Shown here piece by piece: positions 21,273 through 33,963 of a stretch of DNA of 64,000 nt. The notes below the pieces were generated by a model. It did no database searches, was not told the origin of the DNA, and saw only the letters and a list, made by a program, of their open reading frames with translations. The position numbers and the translations under genes were made by a program. The number at the start of each line of letters is the position of its first letter. The first letter of the stretch is position 1. Source of the DNA: Pseudopithomyces maydicus (Eukaryota > Ascomycota > Dothideomycetes > Pleosporales > Didymosphaeriaceae); assembly GCA_026873275.1 (NCBI GenBank), contig JANTUC010000002.1, positions 248,001-312,000 of the forward strand. The letters are read 5' to 3'.

Positions 21273-24200
21273 TCATTCCTCCTCCAACGTATCATTCACG
21301 CGACCCCTAACACTAGCCTTACTCGACTTCTTCCCAAGGTAAAAGTTACTGAGGCGCTTCTTCACGCTGCTACTCCTCTTGCTATGATGGCCCTCGCTCT
21401 TATCCGACTTCCCCGTCGCGGGGCGCCCGTCGACGCTCTGGCCGCGACTACTCGCCCTGCTGCGGACCTTGGCGAGGCTCTGCTGGCTGGCGGCGGGGTT
21501 CGCGGGGGCGGGGAAGCTGGGGAGGGCCTCTGGGACGGGGGACGTCGGGGGTTGAAGGATCTGCTGGTGCGGTTTTTGGAGCGGTCTTTGCTGCGGGAGC
21601 GGGACGAGGCCGAGGTGGAGGCTGCGTCGAAGTTGTCCGTGTCAGTGGTGGGCTGGGAGGGCTTAGTGTCTTTGGACGAGTGCTGGGAGGCGGTGTCGGT
21701 GGTGGAGGCGCCGAGGCCGAAGAAGGAGAGGCTCATACGTTTCCGGTCTTGACGGGGGGTTGGGCGTCAGAGGTGGGCGAGGGGGCCCGCGTGCCGTTTA
21801 CTTTGGAGGCGGGGATCGATATCGGGCTGGCGACGCGGGAGGGGGTGAGCGTGGGGGAGCGGACGCGCTGTTGCACCGCGGGGGCGGGTGTGTAGTTTGC
21901 TAATTCGTCGTGGAATGCCATTTCGAGACCTAGAAATAGATTAGTAAAATCTTCGTGTTTCTCGAGACGGGTCAGCCTACGTCGAGTGAGGTCTGCCCTG
22001 GTGGCGTGTTGAGCAGGCCTCGTGAACAATGCAAGACAACGTCGAATGGTCAAGGCGTAATCTACCAAAGCAACCTTGAGCGCGTTCTCCAAAGGATTCG
22101 GTTCCTCGGGTGGCGCCTCTGCGTCCTCCCCGTCTAAATCTATCGAAGCACGGGGTGGGTCTGGAATCAGTTCATGGTATCGTGCAACACTGGTGTCCTG
22201 GGTGGTATCCACGGCAAACATCAGCTCTCTGGTCAGCTCGGTAAAAAGCAGTTCCTCGCCAGCAGACACTCTTTTCTCCAGCGTAGCTAACTCTACAGCC
22301 TTCCGTGTCGTTCTCTCGATTGCTGACTGAAGCGGGGTTAACGTGACGGTACCAACAGCGACAATCTCACTTCTCCGTAGGATCGTGGGAAAGCTCTCAG
22401 CTGTGGTATACACCGTCTTCTCAATCGTGGCTTCTCTCGAGGCATGTTCAACCCGCCTGGACCCGGTTGTGAAGTGGTTCGGTCTGGAGAGCAAATAGTA
22501 GTCGCGGATCGATTGAGCAACCTTTGTGCGCTGGTAAATCGGGTGTGACAAGTCCTTCTGCGCGCTAACGGGGTAGATCTGTAGATACTGACCCTCGACG
22601 TCTTGTTCCATGCCAGGTGTAAGAATCTGCGCTGAAGGATGCTGCTCCTGCATGCGATCGGTAAATGTTGCCAATCGATCATTTGCTGATCCTTCAAATA
22701 TGAACTGTTTGTCTCGCAAGCCTACAGGGAAACCAAGTCCTTTGTATACCACACGGAAGTAGCGTGAGTTTTGTCGTTCGCCCTTTGCGATGCTCTCGTA
22801 GATCTTGGCCATGGCATGTTGTGTCCTGGCCAATTTTGCAAAGTCGAATACGTTGTGCTCATACTGCGTTGCTAGTTCCATGTATGAACCAAGTGCATTA
22901 TCCCATGATTGGCCATTCTCATAGTGATCGATCATTTGGAAATACAACTGCTCCTTCCGTTCGAAAGAGCTTTGCACTGGCATAGCAGGATCTGTCAACG
23001 GATCGAGAATCATGGCAGGGTCCCAGTCGTAAAGTTCGGCATGAAGTCGTAATGCGAGGCCTGCTTCTGTGAAGTTCTGGGCATCAGCCTGAAGCTGTAC
23101 TAGTTGATGGACATAACGGATGTACATGTCTTCCTTCTGCATGTCTTTCAAGAATTCCATCAAATGGAGTGTATCCATTATATGGAAGACTTCACCCGTT
23201 GCATCCGTGTTGTGGACCGCTACTAAAAGGTCCAGAAGTTCATCAATTGTCGTAATCAGATTTTTGACCGCGATGAATAGAGCGTCATTTGGATCCTGGG
23301 ACATCGGTTCGAAAAGGTCGACGAGTTCCTGGATGAAGTGCTTTTGCAAGACCACTTCGGTAAGAGGTTTCGATTTGAACAGACGGTCCAGGCAATCGAT
23401 TATCTCAGCCTGGATGAGCGACAAATCCTCGCTCAAGGTCCATTCGCTGACAATCATGGTCTGCAGGACCTCGATCGCAACGCTGCGAAGACCTTCGTGC
23501 ACACTGAGACACAGTTCGACCACTGGTGCCACCAAACCTGGTACGTATTGTACCTGGAAACCACCCATCTTTTCCAGGCCGTACTGCTTCTTGTCTTCGC
23601 TGCTGGCCTCCCATCCAATTGCTTCCCAGCTGCGTTGAAGGAGGTCTGCACCAAGTTCGCGAACATCACCAGCGATCTTCCAAACCGCACGACGTTTCTG
23701 CTCGGGGAAAGTCTCGAGCGCCAATGCATCGCTGCCAACCAGCTTCAATAGCGCATCGAAGAACGACCGCCAAAGGTCAGTGCTGAATTGATCTGCTTCA
23801 TCCGGGTGCGGCAGGAATGAGTCCAAGAGAACGCCAGATACCTTTTCTAACGCTCTCATAGTAGCCTTGTGATGATAGATATGGACACTCAGCCATGATG
23901 TTGGGAAAGCATCCCCGTGCAGTATTGATATGTACACACTTAACGTGGAAGATAAGAACGTTGCAAGATCCTCTTTGGGCAAATCCAGATGAATGTTTAT
24001 GGGTAGACCACAAAGAGCTGCAAGCACGGCTGATATTTCGATGAGAGCTTCGTCAAACGGCGCTTGAGTGGTCGTAGGTCGGGTCGGGAACGGATAGGAG
24101 GTAGGGAACAGGAGTGACAATGTCTTCTTGGTGGAGCGCGGCGTTTCTTGAATGGCCTGGTATGAGTACACTAGCTTCGGTATGTACTCGCATGCGTCTT

Positions 24201-27200
24201 GGCCAAGTTCTTCAACCAGTGACGCAACAACGGAGCAGCACAGCCGAACTTGGTCTTTCCATTGTTCTGTAACCTCCTCCGTCTTTCCCCAGTGCGGGTC
24301 AAGCCATTTGTTAATGTTCGAAAGAAGAACCTTTCTGGTATCAGGTGCTTTGAAAATGTCTAGATCGGCGACATGGTGAATCAACAACAGCTTATACAAG
24401 ATAAGCTTTCCTGACACTGTCGCACACGAGTCAATGAAACTTGACGTGAGCTTGAGGATCTCCATAGGTGACATGGAAGTTGCCAGCTCTGGGAGCCAGA
24501 GGTGGAAATTCTGCACGAGAATTGTTTTGGTTCCAATAAGGATCGCGGAAGGGTTGCTCATCAAAAGCTCCAGAGATTTGAAGATCGAATTGATATCCTT
24601 CGTGAACGTAGGGTTGCGCGTCGTGATACCAATGCCAGCCTCCTTTTCCTTCTGTTGTTGTCGCGCGTTCATGATGAACTTGAGAACATGTCTACCAACC
24701 TTAAAGGTAGCACGCAGACGTCGCGAGAAATCGGGATCCGAGGGGCTTGTCAGTAAGCGAGTATAACTGCGTACCAAACATGCGGTAGCGAAGGGATAGT
24801 TGAACCTTGTTTCAGCGTACTGATCGACCAGAGGAGCCAGGTTGAAACGTCGATCGTGCACTATGCCTAGTATGATAATAAGGGCATTGAATACCAGGTC
24901 TTCATACTCATCGCTACCAGCATATTCGACCAAGATTTCGAAGAGCGCCTCAAAGACTTCGTTGACCAGTTTAACGATCTCTATTTCCGGAACGAATGGG
25001 AACCGCCGCAGCAGACCGACGAGTTCACCGCCAGCTTGGTCTTTCCATTTCAGGAGGCCCAAAAGGTCAGGGTCCTGAGAATACTTGGTGCTACACAGAT
25101 ACGTTGTCAGCTGCAAAGAGGCCCCAGGACCCATCACCTGATCGTCTTTCTTCCTCGCGCTCCACGGCAAGCCCAGGTAGGCTCCTTTGCCTGCGATCAT
25201 GCTGGACGTGTACTCGTCATAGCGATACATTGCAAGCGAATGTTCGCCGTCTCGTACGAATGCATCCTGGGTCCACAGTGGCATCCAACAGAGGGCGAAC
25301 GGAAATCCAGGGGCGTCGGCTACACTCATAACAATGTGTGACCCGGGTACTTCTTCGGGTTTTATAGCCAACCGCACAGTCAGGTTCCACTTTTCTCCTC
25401 TTTGTACGGCCGTGGTCCGCCATGCTGTGTGCCCAGTACTATTCGTCGATGGGTAGATACAACCCTCGATGCGCTCGCCCGAGGATTTGCGAACCTCGAT
25501 CGTCAGTTGCAGATTATCCATCGGCGATGTTTGTGCAAGAGGCACAGTGCCGGTTTTCGGGTGGGCGAGGAGGGCGTTTTTCGGGAGTACAGCTTCGGTC
25601 AGAGTGAGGTAGATATCGCTGCGGGGTTTTGTGGGAGCTCCGGAGAATCCTATTTTACGGGTGGTCTTAATGTGATGCAGTAATGTGGGTGTCTTCTCTA
25701 CCAATACTTCTGCATCCGAATGAGCAAAAGCTTTGAGATGAACTGAGATACGGTCGAGTTGCGGGTGTCTTCTGTATTTGTCGTTGTGACTAGGATAGAT
25801 CTCATCGAGGAAAGCATCCCAGCCAGTATCTTCCTCCTCAGGCATCTCGTCCATATCTTGAGGCACAGACCAGAGCGTTACGCTCTGATCAATTTCCGCA
25901 TGCGACCGTAGCAGCTGGTCCACGCGATGTACTCCGACAGCAACGACTCTCTTCAACGTCTTCTGGTCCTTCGAATTCGATCTAGGCTTCGTGGTTGTGG
26001 CGGATCCAGGTCGTCCCTCCCTACTTTGGGTGCGGTTGAAGTCCACAGATGCGCCTCGTCCGTCTATCGAACTGGTGCTGGAGTTCACAGACTCCTTCCG
26101 TTTCGTCCCGAACATGACGCTGCGGCGACCGCCTTTGAGGCTTCCGTGCTGTGAGGGTTGTATTCCGTTCAGGGGAGTGGCGGCGCCATCACGAGACGTG
26201 TTTTCCTTGGTGTAAACGGCCGGGCGTATGGCTTCATTCGTGAGCAACTTGAAGACCAGGTAGAGACTGGATCCCGAGCCTGCGCCTTCACCCACATCGG
26301 TCGCACTCATATCCACGAAGAGAGACCTAAGCTTATCCCCGGTGAGGGGCATGGGTGTCCCGTCGCGGGTAGTCAGATCGAATGAGTAAGCCTCGGACAG
26401 AGGCACGGGAGCTGCACCAGGGGTTTTTAAGCATAAATGCATGCTGATCTGGGCGCCGCTTTGTACCACATCACCGAAGATCTGCTTCAGATTCACAAAA
26501 AGATGGTATAGATTGTGTTCATCCACCGGCGGCAGCGGACGAGCATCCAGCAGGCTCATCATCGACTGCAGCTTGGTCACCTCGATGGCCGAGTCATCGC
26601 CGGTGAGTATGCGTCCACGCTGGGACGGACTCCGCACTATGACATGGCCGCACAGCATCTTGTTCCCAGCCACGAGGTCCCACACGGTCGCCTCGCGCAC
26701 TCGCTCCAGCTCTTTCTGGGTGAGGACCTTGTGCAACAGCTGGCGACGGGAGTGGTCCAGGCGCTGGACCAGCACCGACATCCTGTCCAACGCGCTGTAC
26801 TTGGGCGCCAGCAGCAGCTCGTGCACCTTGGTGGAGTGCCATTCGCGCAGGCACGAGGCGATCTCGTCGACGAGCGGCTCCTGGTTGGAGGTGGGCGTCT
26901 CGTCGCCGATCTTGAGCATGGGCACGGGGGCGGGCGGGCGAGGGGCGGTGGGGTCGTGCCATGTGGGCGAGACGGGCGAGAGCGGCAGGGCGAGTTGCTG
27001 GAGGTGGTCGGCGCGCGCAGACCACTGGGAGCCGTGGCTGGCGGTGCGGTTCTTGGAGGAGCGGCGGCGCGAGAGGGGGCGGTGGGCGGACGAGGGCAGC
27101 AGTGACACGGTGTCGGGCCTGGAGGCGGCCCTCCCCTTGGTGGTGGGCGGCGGGGTCGCACCTGTGCTTTCGGTGGGCGTGATGAGCCCCCATTGTTGTT

Positions 27201-27560
27201 GTTGGTGGTGGTGGTGGTGGCCACCTCGCTGGCGCTCGCGGGGCGCTGGTCGGCCGTGTCGGGCGGCGTGGGCGTGTTCTTGCCCTCGCCCAGCACCTCG
27301 CGCACCTCGACGCAGCAGCGCGGAAAGATGCCCGAGAAGACGCGGGCCTCGAGCGTCTGGCCCTTGACGCTGGTCAGGCCGGCCAGCAGCGACGGCGGGG
27401 CGACGAGGTAGCCACGGAACCAGGCGCCCTCTTTGCCGCCCTGCTCAATGATGTACAGCTCGTCGCCAATCTCGAGCGGCAGGTCGGCGGGCGACGAGGG
27501 CTGGAATGGGTAGATGCATATTGCGAATGCGATGCGCGGGAGCGGCCTCCAGCCAGGCAT
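21273..27560 (-). CDS. DCK1: DOCK-family Rho GEF with N-terminal SH3 domain (Dck1-like)
   Basis: Large guanine-nucleotide exchange factor of the CED-5/DOCK180 type; yeast Dck1 with Lmo1 acts on Rho5. The minus-strand start is at 27560. An SH3 domain (about residues 10-95, with FAICIYPFQPSSPADLPLEIGDELYIIE and WFRGYLV) is followed by a Thr/Asn linker. A 5.4-kb open frame then contains the C2/DHR-1 region (DIYLTLTEAVLP, SIRDYYLL-type blocks) and the DHR-2 catalytic region with ETYRVVYKG-like text (RYFRVVYKGLGFP). The tail is Ser/Arg-rich. Three single-base losses are inferred: C5 at 27187-27191 (plus strand) joining the SH3 part to the main frame, T3 at 21740-21742, and T5 at 21573-21577 near the C-terminus. 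Restoring them gives 6291 nt, 2096 residues, with a natural tail ending in NDTLEEE. No introns are seen. Confidence 0.88.
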
Positions 27561-28998
27561 GGCGCCGTAGGTCGGGCTATCTACGGACGCGGAATGGCGA
27601 GGGCATCACGGGATGCGGCGGGCGTCTGGGTCGGCGGAGAGACCTCTGGGCGGGTCGTCGCGGCGGTCGCGGTGGTCGCAGTGGTCGCGGCACGGGTACA
27701 GCGTTGCGAAGCTGGGGAAGCAAGCGCGACTCGATTCGGCGGCGGGGAGAGGGGGCTCGGCGCACACGGGGCTCGACACGGGGGGGGTGGCAGGCGGTCA
27801 ATTGGGCTGTGTGTCGTGGGCGTGGTGCTGGTGGCAGGCGTCGCGGCCGTCTGGTCTTCACTCGGGGGTCTGGTCTGGTCTGGTCTGGCAGCGTCCTGGG
27901 TGGTTTGTGCCAGCTGGCCCGGCAGTCAAAATTCAAAAACGTCGCTGTCGCTGTATGCAGCCCCCCGGCACATGCACAGACGTTTACAATCACCGCACTA
28001 GCATTGTCTCAGGCCCGTCCAAGCCATTGTCGGCCCCACAGCCTGGAATCACCGCGTTTCATGCGCGCAACACAGCACTTCGGCCGTCCTCGCGTGGCTT
28101 TGTTTGCTCGACGCGCTCCCAATCTCTGCTGACGCGTCGTCGCCCACCCGTGGCCATTGGCCGCACCTGCGACCGCCCGTCACCTCCCCCTCAGCCCAGC
28201 CTGCACTCCCTGCGCACGTGCCAAGACGCCTCCTTTTCTGCTCAACCCTCTCTCGCGCCTATTTCCTCATTGCGCACAGTGGATGTCGTATCCTGGCCGC
28301 CAATCTTCCCGTCACGGCGCGCATCCATGTGGCAATCAGCGCTGGCTATACGAGTCTGCTTTGTTTTTCCATGTGCTTTGTTTCATGTCTAGCTCTGCTG
28401 TCTAGTAGTCTACATTGCCCTGCCCATGCGAAACGTCACAGCGGGAAGAGGGAACCCGTGCGCCTCGTAACTGCATCAGACCCTGTATTACCCCGGCCTC
28501 TATGATTTGATGAAGATCGACGCTAGCTGGCGTAAACCGCTCTTTAGCCTCTTGAGATTCTCCCGGAATGACACGGGGGTGTGCATGCCTGTGATGCTCG
28601 TTCGTACCTGCCTCACTCTGTGCAGGTGCCTGTCCAACCACCACCCCGGCGACGATTGAATGTCACCGCTGCCCATTCAGGCTCGCGGGATGCCATGCTC
28701 CCCTAAACACCACCCTGGTCGTGGGGTGTTGAGCGTGTCGTTCACTGCAAGTAGACACCCACCCCTTGCGGCGGTATGCACAATATTGAAAATAAGTCCT
28801 GGCAGCGGCGTAGAGACGCCAATGTCGCACGCTCATGGGCATATCCATTGTACCAGGGCCATCCCCATGGCAAGATAGGTGAACCCGAGTATCACACCGT
28901 CCACACGCCTTCCCATGCCTCCATTCACCCTGTGCTGAGTCAGCATTTGCATTCCACACCCCGCCAAACTTCTACCATCATCTACGCGACAGGGGAAC
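27561..28998. other. Intergenic region upstream of the DOCK gene
   Basis: About 1.4 kb, GC-rich near the DOCK start and otherwise featureless; a short TCTGG repeat lies near 27870-27890. Overlapping open frames on the plus strand are Arg-rich GC shadows. Confidence 0.4.
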
Positions 28999-30690
28999 TT
29001 ACTGATTCAGCTGCAACCCCATACCATTGATAACGTTGCACCTCTCCAGTTCCTGCTCCGACACCTTCTCCATCTTCACCACATTCTTATCGTCCAGCAA
29101 AAGCCTGCTCTCGTTCCCACTCTTCCCAAACGTCTCCCACTTCGGACTCGTCAGCTTCTCCCCGCTTCGCGTCCAGAAGCTCCTCGGGTGCGCATTCGGA
29201 TCGAACGACCGGATGAAGCTCAGCCAGTACCCTTGCACAAACACCTGCGCTGCCTGCGTGCCGTTGAACCATATCGACGTTAGCTCGCCCACGTGCAGCG
29301 CGGGCCCGACGTCCCAGCGGTACTGCCATGTAGACAGCGACGTCTCATCTGCGTACGCAGAGGAGAAATTAAGACCGGGACAGATGTAGCGGATATGTCC
29401 GTAGATATCTGCGGCTGTGTTTCGCCACTGTGGGTCGGTGGGTTCGGGGGTCCGGGCCATACGTTCGCAATCTCCTTTTGGTCCTGAGCGTCTACGTTCG
29501 TGAACTGGTCTGTGACGAACGTGTAGGCCTTCTCCGACGTGTCGACGGCCTTGGACGTGAAGATTAGGCCTTCGTTGGTGGTGTCGCCGATGATGGTGGG
29601 GACCTTAACGAAGTGTCCATTCCTGAATTCGTTGTAGGTGTAATCTTGGAGGAAGTCGTCGTCTATGATGGGGTTAAATTGGAAGATCGGTGGGTTCTTT
29701 CCCCCTGGGAAGGGCAAATGTAATTGCCGGACTGCGTTCTGGAATGTTACCGCGTCCATGGATTCCAAACAACCAATGTTCTTGCAGCCCGTTTGCCTGA
29801 GAAGTGCATTGTACTGATATTGGCTCTCTTCTACAGTACGCATGCCAGGCGTTGCAGGGGATTCGACAGTTGCCGCGTGAAATAGCTTGTCATCGCGTCC
29901 GCCATATGCCGTGAGCTGCATAACGACGGAGCCACCGCCGGCGCTGGCCCCTCCGAGTGTGACATGACCTGGATCGCCTCCGAACTGTGCACTGAGTCAG
30001 TGACGGAAGAAAAATCAAAGTGACTCGATCGCGAGGGAGGATGCGAACCTGTTCAATGTGGGCCTGGACCCATTTGAGCAGCTGGCGTTGGTCCTTTAAA
30101 CCATTGTTCAAGCTCAGGGAGTTGTTGGCCGCAATCTCCGTGCTGGCAAGGAATCCATAAGGGCCAACGCGATAGTTGAAATTGACAACGACGATCTCTC
30201 CGCCTGAAGCGCGAATGAGGTCGCTTCCATTGAAATTTGCATTGCCGTTGGTGTTGAACCCGCCGCCTTGGATGAAAACATAAACGGGCAATTTGCTTGT
30301 CGAAGTAGCTTTGGTAGGTGCAAACACATTTGCAAACAAGCAGTCTTCAGACCACCTTCCACCAATTTCGGATGTCAGAGGACTGTTTGTTCCTATGCAG
30401 AGAGGGCCAAACTACACTCGTCAGACGTATAGTCCATATAACTGAAGTGCAAAAACATCTCGTACCTCGGTGGCATTGACCGTACCCTCGACAGGAAGAG
30501 GGTCCTGCGGGGCCGTAAACCGCAACCCGTCTAACCGCGATGTACTCCGTGCATACCGCATCCCCGCCCACCGTGTAACGCCATTTCCAAAGTCCAACCC
30601 GCGATACTTGGCATATCCCAAATCGACAACGGGATCGACAGCAACCAGGCGCTCCACGCAAAAAGCAAGCAGACAGAAAAGAAGTAGCAT
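28999..30690 (-). CDS. Secreted type-B carboxylesterase/lipase
   Basis: Alpha/beta-hydrolase of the carboxylesterase type-B family, probably secreted. Exons 30690-30466, 30411-30049 and 29984-28999, joined by 54- and 64-nt introns. The N-terminus (MLLLFCLLAFCVERLVA) is a signal peptide. Family landmarks in order: RWAGMRYA, SEDCLFANVF, VYVFIQGGGF (oxyanion hole), the nucleophile elbow GGASAGG whose Ser starts exon 3's conserved block, GDTTNEG (acidic residue of the triad) and LHVGELTSIWF (catalytic His). One base is missing in the G5 run at 29446-29450 (plus strand): the frame before it (KEIANVWPGPP) and after it (DPQWRNTAADIYG) both match the family. With it restored the CDS is 1575 nt, 524 residues, a normal size. 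The substrate cannot be read from sequence. Confidence 0.88.
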
Positions 30691-32584
30691 CGGAACGCGC
30701 TAGAGAAGTCGCTCACGGGTATCCGGGTATAGACAATGTGTTTTTCCCTGAAGAAACAAAGAACAAGTTGCCCCTGCAACAAGGATCGCTGGTACGTATG
30801 GTTACTGTGGCGCGACAAAGATGTTGTGGACAATAGGCAAGACAATCGAAGAATGCACGCTCCTAGAATGCATGGTGGCACTGCACTACCTCCCCATTCT
30901 GACACAAAGGGATCGATCACACTGTGAGCAGAGGAGTCAGCGCCCGTGTCACAGTCACAGGTTTGCGGGTGACATGTACGTATATGTATCACAGGTGGGG
31001 ACTCACCAAAGGGAACTCGGCGGATATGAGGTATCCTGCACGTCAACTCGCGACGAGTACATTAAGTACCGGCACCGCGTCGCAGTCCACCACCTAACTC
31101 CTAGCTGCGTCGTAGGCCGCTCAGCCTCCTCCGCGCCGTCGCCGCCGGGTCATCATGGGGGTGGTCTAAAGAAAAAGTTACACGCATCTCGGTACGCCTG
31201 CTCGGGGTAGCTAGCGCAGAGACGTGCAGCGAGAGACAGACAGGAACGCGTAGCCCTTGTTCAAATTTGTACGCGGATGCATCTCCGTCGCGGCTGCACT
31301 CGGTCTAGCAGCGCGCGCGCGCGCGAATGGTACGACGTATCTACTGCCTGTGGCGCAGCTGGGATGGGATGCTCCCTTCTCACCAGGGTCCACGGGTGGT
31401 AGATCGCCGCGGCGCAACATACATGGCAACGTCACGAATGCAGGAGCACGAACATTGCAGTAAAAAGGCGGCCCCCATCCATGCCTCGATGAGGTCAAGT
31501 CAAGAACACGATGCCAAGGGCGCAGCGTTTCTTGGCTTCTCCCGCGGGGGATCTGCAGATTGGTGGATACATAGATAGATGGACATCTGAACGGTGGAGC
31601 ACGCAAGACAGGACAGGACGCTGGCTGGGACCACGTCGGAGAGTGAGACCAGGTCCCATGGTCTCCTGAGCGCACCATGTGAAACGCTATTTCACCGGTA
31701 GCCCGCGAGGAATTTGCTCACGCAGAAGGGCCGAATGCGCGCCACAACCTATCGTGCCACCATGAACGGTAGTCCATGTATCTACTGGTGCGATTCGTCA
31801 GAGGCGGATCCAGTGCTCCCCCTGCAGCCTCCGAGATGGCGGGCACTAGCTGTGACTGAGAGCTTGCTTGCTGTTTGTACCGCGGCTTGAAGAAGCTCGC
31901 AACGCCATTCATACATAGGTACACACATGCATTTAATTAACGGACCGGACGAGGCAATCTTACGTTGTCGTCCGCCTTGCCAATAGTCCATAGCGGAATC
32001 GTCACGATAAGTGCACCGTAGCTACGGATATTCAAAGCAGTGAGCTTACGCCGCTATTGGGCGCTGGAGCATTTCGGTTCCCCGGGGTTCGAACGCTGCT
32101 CGTGTAGACCAGATGCGAGAAGTCGATGGCAGCCTTGCAAGTAAGCTGACAAGACCTACATAGGTGGGTAGTACACGTAGCCTCGTATTCGCGCGATAGG
32201 ATGGTCCCACGTCCGTTTTTGTATCGCAAGCCGTGTTTGCGTGGCTTAGCGACGATATGGAGTGTCCCATGACGCGCGAATATGATTTGTAGGATTTTTT
32301 TCTCTCTAACCGACATGTATTGGTCGATGGATGGAGGTACTCGCTTCGATTGAACATTGTAGATTACGCATATCCTAGTCCCGGACGCAGCGTCCATGTG
32401 ATTTCTCACAATTAGATGGACAGACGACACCCAAATCCACATTTGTCCAAACCGCGAATCCAATTCACCACCTCCCAAAAAGACACCCCGATATTTCCAA
32501 CGCTCTTCCCATCTCCATCTCCATCCACAACACATATACACATATAATACAGCCCATTCTTCCACTCACCCCCCACCCGCTCCC
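30691..32584. other. Long intergenic region
   Basis: About 1.9 kb between the carboxylesterase start and the SDHAF4 stop. It holds a (GC)7 run at 31311-31325 and scattered 60-170-codon open frames without family features. Nothing further is supported. Confidence 0.4.
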
Positions 32585-33062
32585 TCAAAAATCCGTAACC
32601 CTCCCATTATAACTATAATCCCCCCCGCGCCCCACCTCAACGGCTCAACCTTCGGCCCACCCACCTCCCCGGTCCTCGGATTGACCTCGCCCTCAAACTC
32701 CGGCGGCGCCCCCTCCTCAAGTTAGGATGCACCTCCTCGCCCTCGGGTATCCTTCGAGCCTCTTCCGTGCTGTTGCTGCCCGGTGCCTGGTTTATGCGGG
32801 CGCGCACGTCGGCGGCGGAGAACGATGTCGCTGTAGCTGCCGATGAAGATGTAGATGTAGAAGTCGATTCCTCCGCCCGCGGCGTGCTAAACGCGCCGGT
32901 GCTCTGTTTCTGGAGGCGCTCGAAGATCTCCTGTTCTTCCTTTGGGAGGCGCGGCGGTGCGGGGGCGTTTGCGAAGGGGGAGGAGAGGCGGGGCGGGGTG
33001 GTTGTGAGGGTGCGGCGGGAGAGGTGGCGCGGGAGGCGGAGGAGCGAGCGTGGGGAGTGCAT
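32585..33062 (-). CDS. SDH8: Succinate dehydrogenase assembly factor 4 (DUF1674)
   Basis: Mitochondrial chaperone that binds flavinated Sdh1 during assembly of complex II. Start ATG at 33062-33060, giving a basic presequence (SPRSLLRLPRHLSRRTL). A helix, RLPKEEQEIFERLQ, follows. The DUF1674 core HPNLRRG, then PPEFEGEVNP and GEVGGPK, ends near RWG and a short terminal VTDF. Two bases are missing, at the C5 run 32709-32713 and the C7 run 32620-32626 (plus strand): the core is read in three successive frames. Adding one base at each gives 480 nt, 159 residues, and places the stop right after the family's conserved end. A longer upstream frame (start at 33245) lacks targeting features. A CCAAT box about 180 bp upstream (33242-33246) would suit HAP-complex control of a respiratory gene. 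Confidence 0.85.
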
Positions 33063-33963
33063 GGTTGTGAGGGATTTGATTTTAGGTTGGTGACGAGGGG
33101 GTGGTTTTCTCTTCGCCGAGGAGACAAGCTTGGGTTGGTCTCGATGGTAAGGTTTACGGTGCGCGGGTGCAGAGGTGGGTTGGGAGGGATGGGATGGGTG
33201 GGTGGCACTTCTTTCGAGCCCGGAGCCGCGGTTCGGGGTGGCCAATCGGAGCTAGGGCGGGGGAGACTACTGTATCTTTGGTAGCCAGGTACCTTCTGCC
33301 CCGGCGGATTTGTCTACACTATGAGTGTAGCTGCTCGGCCTGGGTTTCGGTGTGTGTATATTTCGTGATATTTTAATAACTCGTCCAGCTATGTGGATCG
33401 GATCATAGGATCTGAAGTACCGGTACAACCTGGGTGGATTTGAAGTCTAATACGATTTCACCCACCTATCCAAGTGAAGTCATCTTGAATCAGAAAAAGA
33501 GAAAACCATTTACACAAATGGTATTTGTTCTATAACATTGAAAGGGAGGTTAAGTGATCGCAATTTTGGGCAGTTTTCTCAAGTAATTTATAAAAAGTTC
33601 TCTACACGGCCAACATAAAGACAGCACTTTCATTGTTTCTAAGAAGTTTTCAAGCCTACACCGATCGAAATTTCGCATACGCTCCAATATTATCCGGATT
33701 CTTTTTTCTTCTTTCAAACAACATCACGCTACATTCCATCTTCACTAGCATCTCAATCAAGTGACAAAACAACCCATTGGTCTACTACAAATCTCTCCAC
33801 CCCCGAGCCCAACTTCACTCACATCCCAAGAACACAAAACGAGCAAGTAGTCATAGTTTTTCATAGCCCTCGAGGTTCAAACATCGGACCCCGCGTTCCC
33901 ATCCATCTTCGATCCGCAAAACGCCAACCTAATATACATAGCAGGGAGCGATCCGGAAGGCGC
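33063..33963. other. Intergenic region
   Basis: Promoter of the SDHAF4 gene (CCAAT at 33242-33246), then an AT-rich stretch of about 500 bp before the RVB1 stop codon. No gene seen. Confidence 0.45.

Noticed and set aside
21733..27108. DOCK gene as a shorter protein starting inside the long frame
   Set aside because: An SH3 domain with its own ATG lies directly upstream in another frame and is joined by one missing base in a C5 run.
27506..28392. Overlapping plus-strand frames of 135-259 codons upstream of the DOCK gene
   Set aside because: Arg/Gly-rich GC shadows in three mutually overlapping frames with no recognisable domain.
30531..31046. 171-codon minus-strand frame overlapping the carboxylesterase start
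   Set aside because: It is out of frame with the signal peptide and conserved exon 1 and has no motif.
32040..32115. tRNA-like GGTTCGAAC box
   Set aside because: Neither strand gives a T-stem, acceptor stem or A box at the right distance; it is a palindrome by chance.
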